Source: Streptomyces cavernae
GTDB lineage: Bacteria > Actinomycetota > Actinomycetes > Streptomycetales > Streptomycetaceae
Reading direction: 5' to 3'
Length of the DNA: 64,000 bases
Assembly (NCBI RefSeq): GCF_004023625.1
Contig: NZ_RPDJ01000008.1
Coordinates: 124,001-188,000, forward strand
Part shown: one piece after another, positions 8,215 to 15,984 of the stretch
How the letters are laid out: the number at the start of each line of letters is the position of its first letter
Position numbering within the stretch: the stretch's first letter is position 1
Notes under the pieces: generated by a model
The model's database searches: none
What the model was told of the DNA's origin: nothing
The model's input: the letters and a program-made list of their open reading frames with translations, nothing else
Position numbers and translations under genes: made by a program

Positions 8215-9281
8215 ACCCGCCGAAGACCGACGCCCGGCGCCACCACGACCCGGAGATCCGGGGCTTCGCCAGCGACAACTACGCGGGGGCCCATCCGGAG
8301 GTGCTCGCCGCGCTGGCCGTCGCCAACGGCGGGCACCAGGTCGCGTACGGCGAGGACGACTACACGGAGAACCTCCAGCGGATCGTTCGCAGCCACTTCG
8401 GCGCCACCGCCGAGGCGTTCCCGGTCTTCAACGGCACCGGCGCCAACGTCGTCGCGCTGCAGGCGCTCACCGACCGCTGGGGCGCGGTGATCTGCGCCGA
8501 GAGCGCGCACATCAACGTGGACGAGTGCGGGGCGCCCGAACGCGTCGGAGGCCTGAAACTGCTCACCGTGCCCACGCCGGACGGCAAGCTCACCCCCGAG
8601 CTGATCGACCGCCAGGCCTACGGCTGGGACGACGAGCACCGCGCGATGCCGCAGGTCGTCTCGATCACGCAGAACACCGAACTCGGCACCGTCTACACGC
8701 CCGACGAGATCCGCGCCATCTGCGACCACGCCCACGCGCACGGCATGAAGGTGCATCTGGACGGCGCCCGGATAGCCAACGCGGCCGCCTCTCTCGACGT
8801 CCCGATGCGGACCTTCACCAACGCGGTCGGCGTCGACGTCCTCTCCCTGGGCGGCACCAAGAACGGCGCCCTGTTCGGCGAGGCGGTCGTGGTCATCAAC
8901 CAGGACGCCGTCAGACACATGAAGCACCTGCGCAAGCTGTCGATGCAGCTCGCCTCCAAGATGCGCTTCGTGTCGGTGCAGTTGGAGGCCTTGCTGGCCA
9001 AGGACCTGTGGTTGCGCAACGCCCGCCACGCCAACGAGATGGCCCAGCGCCTCGCCGAAGGGGTCCGCTCGGTGCACGGCGTGGAGATCCTCCACCCCGT
9101 GCAGGCCAACGCCGTCTTCGCCCGTCTCCCGCACGACGTGAGCGAACGCCTGCAGAAGCGCCACCGCTTCTACTTCTGGGACGAGGCGGCCGGCGACGTC
9201 CGCTGGATGTGCTCCTTCGACACCACCGAGGACGACGTGGACGGTTTCCTGGCGGCACTCAAGGAGGAGATGGCACGCTAG
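8211..9281 (+). CDS. Threonine-aldolase-like beta-eliminating PLP lyase
   Basis: The 356-residue fold-type I PLP enzyme has the low-specificity L-threonine aldolase layout: FASDNYAGAHPEVLAAL at the start, the His-stacking region CAESAHINVDECGA, HLDGARIANAA with the PLP-contacting Asp, and the Schiff-base lysine K217 in SLGGTKNGALFGE. These enzymes cleave beta-hydroxy-amino acids to glycine and an aldehyde. GTG 8211 overlaps the stop of the SDR gene (GTGA), so translation is coupled. The pairing of an SDR with this enzyme suggests one makes or removes a keto/hydroxy group on the other's substrate. The actual substrate is unknown. Confidence 0.87.
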   Translation: MNPPKTDARRHHDPEIRGFASDNYAGAHPEVLAALAVANGGHQVAYGEDDYTENLQRIVRSHFGATAEAFPVFNGTGANVVALQALTDRWGAVICAESAHINVDECGAPERVGGLKLLTVPTPDGKLTPELIDRQAYGWDDEHRAMPQVVSITQNTELGTVYTPDEIRAICDHAHAHGMKVHLDGARIANAAASLDVPMRTFTNAVGVDVLSLGGTKNGALFGEAVVVINQDAVRHMKHLRKLSMQLASKMRFVSVQLEALLAKDLWLRNARHANEMAQRLAEGVRSVHGVEILHPVQANAVFARLPHDVSERLQKRHRFYFWDEAAGDVRWMCSFDTTEDDVDGFLAALKEEMAR

Positions 9282-9290
9282 CGCTGATCG

Positions 9291-9348
9291 CATAGGTATA
9301 CGGCGGGTCGAAAATGCATTGACTTTCGATTGGCCGTATACCTATGTT
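9291..9348. promoter_or_regulatory. 14-bp perfect inverted repeat over a promoter
   Basis: CATAGGTATACGGC at 9291-9304 is repeated exactly in inverted orientation at 9333-9346, separated by 28 bp. Within the loop lies TTGACT (9319-9324); 18 bp further on is TATGTT (9343-9348), a reasonable sigma-70-type -35/-10 pair reading toward the gene at 9358. The right arm covers the -10 region. Each arm contains the palindrome GTATAC, so each could be a separate operator half for a dimeric repressor, or the whole could fold in RNA. The closeness of the -10 to the start codon would give a nearly leaderless mRNA. Confidence 0.6.
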
Positions 9349-9357
9349 TCTACGGGT

Positions 9358-9930
9358 ATGCAGCTGACCCAGGAAAACCCTGACCTGTCCGCCTACTTGG
9401 CCGCTGACGAGGCGATCGATCACCATCACCCGCTGGTTCGGGAAGTAGCTGGAAGGCTCGCGAGCGGGGTGACGGACTCGTATGAATATGCGCGCGCGGC
9501 ATTCGAGTTCGTGCGCGACACCATTCCGCACTCTCGGGACTCCGGCGACCCGCGCGTCACGTGGCGCGCCTCCGACGTCCTGGAACAGGGCACCGGCATC
9601 TGCTACGCCAAGGCCCACGCGCTGGCCGCGCTCCTGCGCGCGGAGGACATCCCGACCGCGCTCTGCTACCAGAAGTTCGAGGTGGTGCACGGCCTGGTCG
9701 CGGTGCGGTTCAACGGCGCCTGGCACCGGCAGGACCCCCGGGGCAACAAGCCCGGTGTGGACGCCCAGTTCTCCCTCGATGGTGAACGGCTGGCCTTCGC
9801 GCCGGATCCGAAGTCCAATGAGTTGGACTATCCAGTGCTGTATGCTGAACCTCACCCGGTCGTTCTCAGCGCGCTCAAGGCCGCCCCCGACCGGTCGTAC
9901 CTCTGGCAGACGCTCCCCACCGCACTCTGA
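9358..9930 (+). CDS. Transglutaminase-like domain protein
   Basis: The 190-residue protein carries a transglutaminase-like cysteine-protease fold with a probable catalytic triad C82 (in GTGICYAKAHAL), H111 (VVHGLVAV) and D126 (WHRQDPRG). In bacteria such domains act as peptidases, amidases or cross-linking enzymes; no signal peptide is seen, so this one is cytosolic. ATG 9358 is chosen because it lies just after the promoter-like element and is followed directly by family-like sequence. It lies downstream of the three-gene operon but has its own putative promoter within a large inverted repeat. Confidence 0.82.
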   Translation: MQLTQENPDLSAYLAADEAIDHHHPLVREVAGRLASGVTDSYEYARAAFEFVRDTIPHSRDSGDPRVTWRASDVLEQGTGICYAKAHALAALLRAEDIPTALCYQKFEVVHGLVAVRFNGAWHRQDPRGNKPGVDAQFSLDGERLAFAPDPKSNELDYPVLYAEPHPVVLSALKAAPDRSYLWQTLPTAL

Positions 9931-9968
9931 GGCACCACCGCACTCCGAGGCAGAAGACGAGGCGGACG

Positions 9969-10667
9969 ATGACCCTCACGCTCACCGTGTCCGACGACGT
10001 GCGGGCCCTCGCGCCCGGGTTCACCCATGTCACCGTCGAGGCGCACGGCCTCGTCAACGGGCCCGGCGGCGAGGGGACTTCGGCGCTGCTGGACGAGGCG
10101 GTACGCCGTCTCGCGGAACGCCTCGACGGCCGCCCGCCGCACGAGGACCCGCACATGGCGGCCTGGCGCGACGTCTACTCGGCCTTCGGGGCCAAGCCCT
10201 CCCGGACCCGCAACTCGGCCGAGGCACTGGCCAGGCGAGCCCTGACGGACGCCGGACTGCCCCGGATCAACCTGCTGGTCGACCTGTACAACGCGATCAG
10301 CGTCGCCCATCTGATCCCGGTCGGCGGCGAGGATCTGAACCGCATCCAGGGCGGGATGCGGCTGGTGCGGGCCACCGGCGACGAGGACTTCGTGACCGTC
10401 GCCGCCGGCGAGGAGGTCGTGGAACACCCCGACACGGGCGAGGTCGTCTGGTGTGACGATCTGGGCGTGACATGCCGCCGCTGGAACTGGCGCCAGGGCC
10501 CGCGCACCCGGCTCACCGAGGAGTCGACGTCGGCGGTCTTCCTGCTGGAGAGCCTGCCTCCGATGCCGGAGGGTGACGTGGCGGCGGCGGCCGCCGAACT
10601 CGTCGGACTGCTGGAGAAGTTCAGCCCCGGGGCGCGGATCACCGTCCACGCGCCCCGGTCCGTCTGA
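9969..10667 (+). CDS. B3/B4-domain protein (PheRS beta-like)
   Basis: The 232-residue protein resembles the free-standing B3/B4 domain of the phenylalanyl-tRNA synthetase beta subunit. Typical pieces are the N-terminal VSDDVRALAPGF strand, SRTRNSAEALARRAL, the core NLLVDLYNAISVAHLIPVGG, and the later strand EVVWCDDLGVTCRRWNWRQG. Free B3/B4 proteins may act on mischarged tRNA or small ligands, but function is largely unproven. It follows the transglutaminase-like gene after 38 bp in the same direction and may be co-transcribed with it. It converges with the acyltransferase gene at 10713. Confidence 0.8.
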   Translation: MTLTLTVSDDVRALAPGFTHVTVEAHGLVNGPGGEGTSALLDEAVRRLAERLDGRPPHEDPHMAAWRDVYSAFGAKPSRTRNSAEALARRALTDAGLPRINLLVDLYNAISVAHLIPVGGEDLNRIQGGMRLVRATGDEDFVTVAAGEEVVEHPDTGEVVWCDDLGVTCRRWNWRQGPRTRLTEESTSAVFLLESLPPMPEGDVAAAAAELVGLLEKFSPGARITVHAPRSV

Positions 10668-10712
10668 CGGCGTAGGCACCTGTGGAGCGGCCCCGGGGGC
10701 GGGTCCGAGGGG

Positions 10713-11441
10713 TCAGTGCGCCTCGGACGCACGCACCTCTTCCGGAGTGGGTGCCGTGCCACCGAGATGGGCGGGCATCCACCAGGTGTCGTCCGGGCCC
10801 TTGGGACGCACGGGGTAGGCGCGCTGCGCCGCTTCGAGGAGTTCCTGCACCCGCTCGCGCAGCCGCCGTGTGATCGCCCCCGCGTACTGGTCGCGCGGGG
10901 CATCGATCGCCTCGCCGACCCGGATGGTGATCGGGGTGTGGCTGCGCTTGAAGTTGCGCGGATGGCCCTTGGTCCACAGCCGCTGCGTGCCCCACACCGC
11001 CATGGGCACGATCGGCACCCCGGCTTCCTGGGCCAGCCGCGCCGCACCCGACTTGAAACTCTTCAGGGTGAACGACTGGGAGATGGTCGCCTCGGGGAAG
11101 ACCCCCACGATCTCGCCGCATCTCAGCGACTCCAGGGCGTGCTGGTACGCCGCCTCGCCCTGCTTGCGGTCCACGGGAATGTGCTTCATCCCGCGCATCA
11201 ACGGGCCGGAGATCCGGTGCCGGAACACCGACTCCTTCGCCATGAAACGCACCAGGCGCTTCTGCGGGAGCGCGGCCAGCCCGTTGAAGACGAAGTCCAG
11301 GTAGCTCACGTGATTGCTCACCAGCACCGCACCACCCGAGCGCGGAATGTTCTCCGAGCCCTTGCAGTCGATCTTCAGGTCCCAGGCTTTGAACAAGGTC
11401 AGGGCGAGACCGACGACGGGACGGTAGACAAGCTCAGCCAT
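10713..11441 (-). CDS. 1-acyl-sn-glycerol-3-phosphate acyltransferase family protein
   Basis: This 242-residue PlsC-type enzyme transfers a fatty acyl group in phospholipid synthesis. The catalytic box NHVSYLD (NHxxxxD) is followed by the FPEATIS substrate-binding motif and the hydrophobic AGVPIVPMAVWG strand. A hydrophobic N-terminus (VGLALTLFKAW) may anchor it to the membrane. Streptomyces genomes carry several paralogs, so it may act in phosphatidic acid synthesis or in a lipid-specific side route. It is alone on this strand, convergent with the B3/B4 gene and divergent from the thioredoxin region. Confidence 0.88.
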   Translation of the reverse strand: MAELVYRPVVGLALTLFKAWDLKIDCKGSENIPRSGGAVLVSNHVSYLDFVFNGLAALPQKRLVRFMAKESVFRHRISGPLMRGMKHIPVDRKQGEAAYQHALESLRCGEIVGVFPEATISQSFTLKSFKSGAARLAQEAGVPIVPMAVWGTQRLWTKGHPRNFKRSHTPITIRVGEAIDAPRDQYAGAITRRLRERVQELLEAAQRAYPVRPKGPDDTWWMPAHLGGTAPTPEEVRASEAH

Positions 11442-11858
11442 GGACGGGGTTGGCCCTTCTCTCTGCCTGGGAAGGGGTCTCCCGGCGGTAAGTTACGCAG
11501 TCGTAGGTTTACGGCTTGCGCAGATCGTGCCCCAAGAACGGACGAGTCGCCAGTCCTGGTGCCCGTGCAGCGCGAGATACTCGTCACGTTGCGGATCCAT
11601 CATCCCGGGTTTCATCCCGGTCGGCCAGGAGCCGGGCGCTGCCGGTCATGAGCACCGCGCTCGCCACTACAGTCGTCAAGGCCGCCCCGAACGCGGCCCT
11701 CTGCCCATCGATGTCCATGAATCAAGCATTCCGCAATGGGCAGGATGGAACGGGCACCCAGGGGTCGAGTCGGGAATCTCCGCGGCGTCGTTAACGCTTG
11801 AGCGGGTGAAAATCCCCCGCTCGGGCGAAGCCGAGTGGGGCCGGAGCAGGAGGTGTGT
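11442..11858. other. Intergenic region between acyltransferase and thioredoxin genes
   Basis: This 417-bp divergent region holds the acyltransferase promoter at its left, a possible very small ORF on the minus strand (11584-11718, listed separately), and the thioredoxin leader on the right. AGGAGG at 11848-11853 is a strong ribosome-binding site for GTG 11859. I see no RNA gene and no clear terminator in it. Confidence 0.45.
11584..11718 (-). CDS. Possible small hydrophobic peptide
   Basis: An ATG at 11718 opens a 44-codon frame ending in TGA at 11584-11586. The peptide begins MDIDGQRAAFGAALTTVV and has one hydrophobic stretch of about 20 residues (roughly positions 9-27), then a charged, Asp/Arg-rich tail (LLADRDETRDDGSAT). 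That is the layout of a single-pass small membrane protein. The ribosome site is weak and I recognise no family, so this is only a candidate. Alternatively the region is simply non-coding leader. Confidence 0.3.
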   Translation of the reverse strand: MDIDGQRAAFGAALTTVVASAVLMTGSARLLADRDETRDDGSAT

Positions 11859-12185
11859 GTGCGCGGGCGGGACGGCGGAGTGCGGCTCGGCGCGGCCGAA
11901 TTGGGCGAGGGGCTCGGCGAGCGGGCCACACTGCTGCAGTTCTCCAGCGCCTTCTGCGCCCCCTGTCGGGCGACGCGCAGGGTCCTCACGGAAGTGACCG
12001 GAATGGTTCCCGGAGTCGTGCACGTGGAACTCGACGCCGAGGCCCATCTGGACCTCGTCCGCCGGCTCGACATCCTCAGGACACCGACGGTGCTGGTCCT
12101 CGACGCGGACGGCCGCGTCGTACGACGCGCTACGGGCCAGCCGCGCAAGGCCGATGTGATAGCCGTTCTGGGGGATTTGGTATGA
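11859..12185 (+). CDS. Thioredoxin-family protein
   Basis: The 108-residue product has a thioredoxin fold with active site CAPC in FSSAFCAPCRATRRVL, then the cis-Pro region ILRTPTVLVLDADG. Standard thioredoxins have WCGPC, so the redox potential probably differs. GTG 11859 is preferred because AGGAGG lies 5 bp upstream; an earlier GTG at 11853 overlaps that site. Its stop overlaps the ATG of the flavin reductase gene (ATGA), so the two are coupled and may share a redox role. Confidence 0.86.
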   Translation: MRGRDGGVRLGAAELGEGLGERATLLQFSSAFCAPCRATRRVLTEVTGMVPGVVHVELDAEAHLDLVRRLDILRTPTVLVLDADGRVVRRATGQPRKADVIAVLGDLV

Positions 12186-12727
12186 GCAGGTGTCAGACGA
12201 CGTCCACGGCAGGTGCCGTCGCGACGGCCACGCCCGACCTCGGCACCCGGCAACTCGCCTCCCCCGGCCTCTTCCGCTCCGTCTTCCGGCAGCACGCCGC
12301 CGGAGTCGCCGTGATCACCGCCCAGGGGTCCGTCCCGGTGGGCTTCACCGCCACCTCCCTCAGCTCGGTCTCCGCCGAGCCCCCGATGGTCTCCTTCGGC
12401 ATCGGCACCGGCGCCTCCAGCTGGCCGGTGATCTCCGAGGCCGGCCACGTCGGCGTCCACATACTCGGTGAGCACCAGCAGGAGCTGGCGGCCACCTTCG
12501 CGCGCAGCGGCGCCGACCGCTTCGGTGCGCCCACGCGCTGGTTCCAGGGCCCCGAGGGCGTCCCCGTGCTCGACGGCGTCCTCGCCTGGCTGGTCTGCCG
12601 GGTCGTGGCCCGGGTTCCGGCCGGGGACCACCGGATCGTGCTGGCCGAGGTCGTGCGCGGTGAGCTGTCCGGCACCGGCCGGCCCCTCCTTTACCACCAG
12701 GGACGCTTCAACGCCCTGCGCGACTGA
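12182..12727 (+). CDS. Flavin reductase-like FMN-binding protein
   Basis: The 181-residue protein is a flavin reductase (FMN split-barrel) of the two-component monooxygenase reductase type. Signature elements are FRSVFRQHAAGVAVITA, PVGFTATSLSSVSAEPPMVS, and the ending HRIVLAEVVRGE followed by LLYHQGRFNAL. It would reduce FMN or FAD with NAD(P)H for a partner oxygenase. No oxygenase lies adjacent; the coupled upstream thioredoxin and the downstream etfBA genes suggest a general electron-transfer neighbourhood. Confidence 0.87.
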   Translation: MSRCQTTSTAGAVATATPDLGTRQLASPGLFRSVFRQHAAGVAVITAQGSVPVGFTATSLSSVSAEPPMVSFGIGTGASSWPVISEAGHVGVHILGEHQQELAATFARSGADRFGAPTRWFQGPEGVPVLDGVLAWLVCRVVARVPAGDHRIVLAEVVRGELSGTGRPLLYHQGRFNALRD

Positions 12728-12870
12728 GCGCGCCGGCCGGTTACACAGCGTTGCCAACGTCACAGTTCAAAGCGCTTGCTCAGCGGGCATCTAGCGGGTG
12801 TACTGGCGAGTAATATTTCGTTCGGAGCGCGGGCGGTCCCGACGGGGATCGGTGGCCAGGGGCGCCTATG

Positions 12871-12887
12871 CTGCCTGCAACAGGCAG
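12871..12887. promoter_or_regulatory. Short perfect hairpin/operator upstream of etfB
   Basis: CTGCCTG and CAGGCAG form a perfect 7-bp inverted repeat with a CAA centre, 35 bp before the etfB start. A TAATAT sequence at 12811-12816, the most A/T-rich hexamer nearby, may be the -10 of the etf promoter, although no good -35 is seen. The hairpin would then lie in the leader and could be an operator or an RNA stem. Confidence 0.4.
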
Positions 12888-12921
12888 CTTGAGAAATGAC
12901 GATTGCAGTAGGAGAGCCGGC

Positions 12922-13707
12922 GTGAGCTTGAGGATCGTTGTCACTGTTAAGTACGTGCCCGACGCCACTGGCGACCGGCACTTCGCCGATGACCTGACCG
13001 TCGACCGGGACGACGTGGACGGTCTGCTCTCGGAGCTCGACGAGTACGCCGTCGAGCAGGCCCTGCAGATCGCCGAGGAGGCCGACGACGCGGAGATCAC
13101 CGTGCTCACCGTCGGTCCCGAGGACGCCAAGGACGCGCTCCGCAAGGCCCTTTCCATGGGCGCCGACAAGGCGGTCCACGTCGAGGACGACGACCTGCAC
13201 GGCACCGACGCCATCGGCACCTCGCTGGTGCTCGCCAAGGCGATCGAGAAGGCCGGCTACGACCTGGTGATCTCCGGCATGGCCTCCACCGACGGCACCA
13301 TGGGCGTCGTGCCCGCGCTGCTCGCCGAGCGCCTCGGTGTTCCGCAGGTCACGCTGCTGTCCGAGGTCTCCGTCGAGGACGGCGTGGTGAAGGGCCGCCG
13401 CGACGGCGACACCGCCTCGGAGCAGCTGGAGGCCTCCCTGCCGGCGGTCGTGTCCGTCACCGACCAGTCCGGCGAGGCGCGTTACCCGTCCTTCAAGGGC
13501 ATCATGGCCGCCAAGAAGAAGCCGGTTGAGTCCTGGGACCTGTCCGACCTGGACCTCGAGGCCGAGGAGGTCGGTCTGGAGGGCGCCTACACGACCGTCG
13601 ACGCGGCCGCCGAGCGCCCGGCGCGCACGGCGGGCACGATCGTCAAGGACGAGGGCGAGGGCGGCAAGCAGCTCGCCGAGTTCCTCGCGGGCCAGAAGTT
13701 CATCTGA
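12922..13707 (+). CDS. etfB: Electron transfer flavoprotein beta subunit
   Basis: The 261-residue ETF beta subunit binds AMP structurally and, with EtfA, carries electrons from acyl-CoA and other dehydrogenases to the respiratory chain. It begins LRIVVTVKYVPDATGDRHF, has the YAVEQALQIAEE and AEITVLTVGPEDAKDALRKAL segments, and the ETF signature region DLVISGMASTDGTMGVVPAL. A GGAG ribosome site precedes GTG 12922. The gene is followed after 96 bp by etfA in the same orientation. No acyl-CoA dehydrogenase or ETF dehydrogenase is adjacent. Confidence 0.95.
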   Translation: MSLRIVVTVKYVPDATGDRHFADDLTVDRDDVDGLLSELDEYAVEQALQIAEEADDAEITVLTVGPEDAKDALRKALSMGADKAVHVEDDDLHGTDAIGTSLVLAKAIEKAGYDLVISGMASTDGTMGVVPALLAERLGVPQVTLLSEVSVEDGVVKGRRDGDTASEQLEASLPAVVSVTDQSGEARYPSFKGIMAAKKKPVESWDLSDLDLEAEEVGLEGAYTTVDAAAERPARTAGTIVKDEGEGGKQLAEFLAGQKFI

Positions 13708-13803
13708 GGCCCGACTCGCGGGCCGGACATCCGCTGACACGCGGCCGACGGCCCGGCTCGCTCACCGCCCCGCACACTTCGCAAGCAGGAGAGAAGAAGT
13801 CCC

Positions 13804-14766
13804 ATGGCTGAAGTTCTCGTCTACGTCGACCACGTGGACGGCGCCGTCCGCAAGCCCACCCTGGAGCTGCTGACCCTGGCCCGCCGCATCGGCGAGCCGG
13901 TCGCCGTCGCCCTCGGCGCGGGCGCGGAGAACACCGCCGCCGCGCTCGCCGAGCACGGTGCCGTGAAGGTCCTCACGCACGATGCGTCCGAGTACGCCGA
14001 CTACCTGGTCGTACCGAAGGTGGACGCGCTGCAGGCCGCCTACGAGGCCGTTTCGCCGTCCGCCGTGCTCGTCCCCTCGTCCGCGGAGGGCAAGGAGATC
14101 GCGGCCCGGCTCGCGGTCCGGATCGGCTCCGGCATCATCACCGACGCCGTCGACCTGGAGGCCGGTGACGAGGGCCCGGTGGCCACGCAGTCGGTGTTCG
14201 CCGCGTCCTTCACCACCAAGTCCCGCATCACCAAGGGCACTCCGGTCATCACGGTCAAGCCCAACAGCGCCGCCGTGGAGGCCGCCCCGGCCGACGGCGC
14301 GGTAGAGGCCCTGAACGTGACCTTCTCCGAGAAGGCCACCGGCACCAAGGTCACGGGCCGTACGCCGCGTGAGTCGACGGGCCGTCCGGAGCTGACGGAG
14401 GCCGCGATCGTGGTCTCCGGCGGCCGGGGCGTCAACGGCGCCGAGAACTTCGCGATCATCGAGGCGCTCGCCGACAGCCTGGGTGCGGCCGTGGGGGCCT
14501 CGCGCGCCGCGGTGGACGCGGGCTGGTACCCGCACACCAACCAGGTCGGCCAGACCGGCAAGTCCGTCTCCCCGCAGCTGTACATCGCCTCCGGTATCTC
14601 CGGCGCCATCCAGCACCGGGCCGGTATGCAGACCTCGAAGACGATCGTGGCGATCAACAAGGACGCCGAGGCCCCGATCTTCGACCTGGTCGACTACGGC
14701 GTCGTCGGCGACCTGTTCGACGTCGTCCCCCAGCTGACCGAAGAGGTCAAGGCCCGCAAGGGCTGA
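13804..14766 (+). CDS. etfA: Electron transfer flavoprotein alpha subunit
   Basis: The 320-residue alpha subunit binds FAD through its C-terminal domain. The FAD signature is present: GGRGVNGAENFAIIEALADS, AAVDAGWYPHTNQVGQTG with the conserved arginine-acid region replaced by typical actinobacterial sequence, LYIASGISGAIQH, and KTIVAINKDAEAPIFDLVDYG. The N-terminal domain (about 1-190) forms the EtfB interface. The gene ends 35 bp before a perfect 15-bp stem terminator. It forms an operon with etfB. Confidence 0.95.
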   Translation: MAEVLVYVDHVDGAVRKPTLELLTLARRIGEPVAVALGAGAENTAAALAEHGAVKVLTHDASEYADYLVVPKVDALQAAYEAVSPSAVLVPSSAEGKEIAARLAVRIGSGIITDAVDLEAGDEGPVATQSVFAASFTTKSRITKGTPVITVKPNSAAVEAAPADGAVEALNVTFSEKATGTKVTGRTPRESTGRPELTEAAIVVSGGRGVNGAENFAIIEALADSLGAAVGASRAAVDAGWYPHTNQVGQTGKSVSPQLYIASGISGAIQHRAGMQTSKTIVAINKDAEAPIFDLVDYGVVGDLFDVVPQLTEEVKARKG

Positions 14767-14800
14767 ACCGCACCGCTCCGGTGAGTCGAGCCGGATGGGC

Positions 14801-14835
14801 GAGGCCCCTGTGACCGTCGCGGTCACAGGGGCCTC
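14801..14835. terminator. Perfect 15-bp stem, bidirectional terminator
   Basis: GAGGCCCCTGTGACC (14801-14815) and its exact inverted complement (14821-14835) enclose a 5-base loop, GTCGC. It lies between the stop codons of etfA and the oppositely oriented endonuclease/phosphatase-family gene, so it can stop transcription from both sides. There is no U-tract, as is usual for Streptomyces terminators. Confidence 0.85.
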
Positions 14836-14853
14836 ACTCGTCGACCGGTACGT

Positions 14854-15792
14854 TCACCCCAGGGTCAGCGTCGCCTGCACCGGCAGATGGTCACTGGGGA
14901 ACTGCCCGTCCCTCGAAAAGGTGTCGATCCATGCCCGGTGCGCCTTCACCCCCGGCGTCGCCAGGATCCAGTCGATCCGCTTGCCGTCCGGCACCAGCGG
15001 CTTGTAGCCGTGGAAGGTGCCGAACAGTTCGCCCCGCTCCTCAGCCGCGTCCCACACATCCACCAGCCCCAGGTCCAGCATCTCGTCGTACACCGAGTTC
15101 CTGTGCGCCGGGACGTTGAAGTCGCCGGTCACCACCACCGGTAAAGAGCGGTCGAACTCCGCCATCCGCTCGCCGATCAGCCTCACGGACCGCTTGCGCG
15201 CGTACTGACTCACGTTGTCCAGATGGGTGTTGAGGACGTAGAACTCCTGTCCCTCGACCTGCAGATCGCGGAAGTGGACCCAGGTCACCATGCGCAGCCA
15301 GTCGGCGCCCCAGGTATTGGAGGCGATCGTGTACGGCGTGTCCGAGAGCCAGAAGTGGTCGAACTCGATGGGGGCCATCCGCCGTGTGTCGTAGATGACC
15401 GCCATGAACTCGTCCTTGCTGCCACCGCCGCGTCCGGTGCCGATCCAGTCGTAGTGCGGTCCGAGGTCGGCCTCGATGTCGCGCAGTTGCTGGTACAGGA
15501 CCTCCTGAGCACCGATGACGTGAGGCTGCGCCGCGCGCAGCAGTTCGCGCATCACCGGGCGGCGTACAGGCCAGCTGTGGGTGCCCGTGTCGCTCGCGAA
15601 ACGCACGTTGAACGTCATCACATCGAGCCGGCCGCCGCGGCCACGGCTTCCCCGCTCGGCGATGGTGGCGGGCGCCGGGGCCTCGGTGGTCGCCGTGGAC
15701 TCCTGCGCGCCGAAGAAGGGCACGGTGACCGCGGCTATGGCCGCGGTCTTCAGTCCTTGGCGGCGCGTCACTGCGGTGGGGTGGTGCGGCAC
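14854..15792 (-). CDS. Secreted endonuclease/exonuclease/phosphatase-family protein (TAT signal, TTA codon)
   Basis: The 312-residue protein has an N-terminal export signal: RRQGLKTAAIAAVTVPFFGA, a twin-arginine motif plus hydrophobic core. The mature part is a DNase-I-like metal-dependent hydrolase with LDVMTFNVRFA (metal Asn), IGAQEV (catalytic Glu), FYVLNTHLDNVS, VVVTGDFNVPA, RIDWILATPG and PSDHLPVQATL (catalytic His). Such secreted proteins include sphingomyelinase-like enzymes, nucleases and phosphodiesterases. GTG 15792 is chosen for its AGGAG site and because it directly precedes the signal. A leucine in RSLPVVV is encoded by TTA (complement of 15142-15144), so synthesis should need the bldA tRNA. 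Confidence 0.88.
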   Translation of the reverse strand: MPHHPTAVTRRQGLKTAAIAAVTVPFFGAQESTATTEAPAPATIAERGSRGRGGRLDVMTFNVRFASDTGTHSWPVRRPVMRELLRAAQPHVIGAQEVLYQQLRDIEADLGPHYDWIGTGRGGGSKDEFMAVIYDTRRMAPIEFDHFWLSDTPYTIASNTWGADWLRMVTWVHFRDLQVEGQEFYVLNTHLDNVSQYARKRSVRLIGERMAEFDRSLPVVVTGDFNVPAHRNSVYDEMLDLGLVDVWDAAEERGELFGTFHGYKPLVPDGKRIDWILATPGVKAHRAWIDTFSRDGQFPSDHLPVQATLTLG

Positions 15793-15906
15793 ACGTTCTC
15801 CTGTCTCTCTGGAGTCAGGATGGACGGTGAACACCGTGGTGCGGAAGAGCGACTCGAGACAGGAGTGAGGCACGAGCGTGACCGTGGCGTTACCGGAAGG
15901 GGGGTG

Positions 15907-15969
15907 TTGACCAGCGAGAAGACGGCCGGATAGCTTCACGATGCGGACTTACTATTCCGCAAACAGGAA
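15907..15969 (+). promoter_or_regulatory. Putative promoter and IclR-like operator before the CitE-like gene
   Basis: TTGACC (15907-15912) and TAGCTT (15931-15936) are 18 bp apart and read toward the gene at 15985. Downstream, TTCC-GCAAACA-GGAA (15955-15969) is an inverted repeat in an A/T-rich setting, of the kind bound by IclR-family repressors. No IclR gene is in the window, so the regulator would be encoded elsewhere. Confidence 0.4.
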
Positions 15970-15984
15970 AACGAAGGGTGTGGG

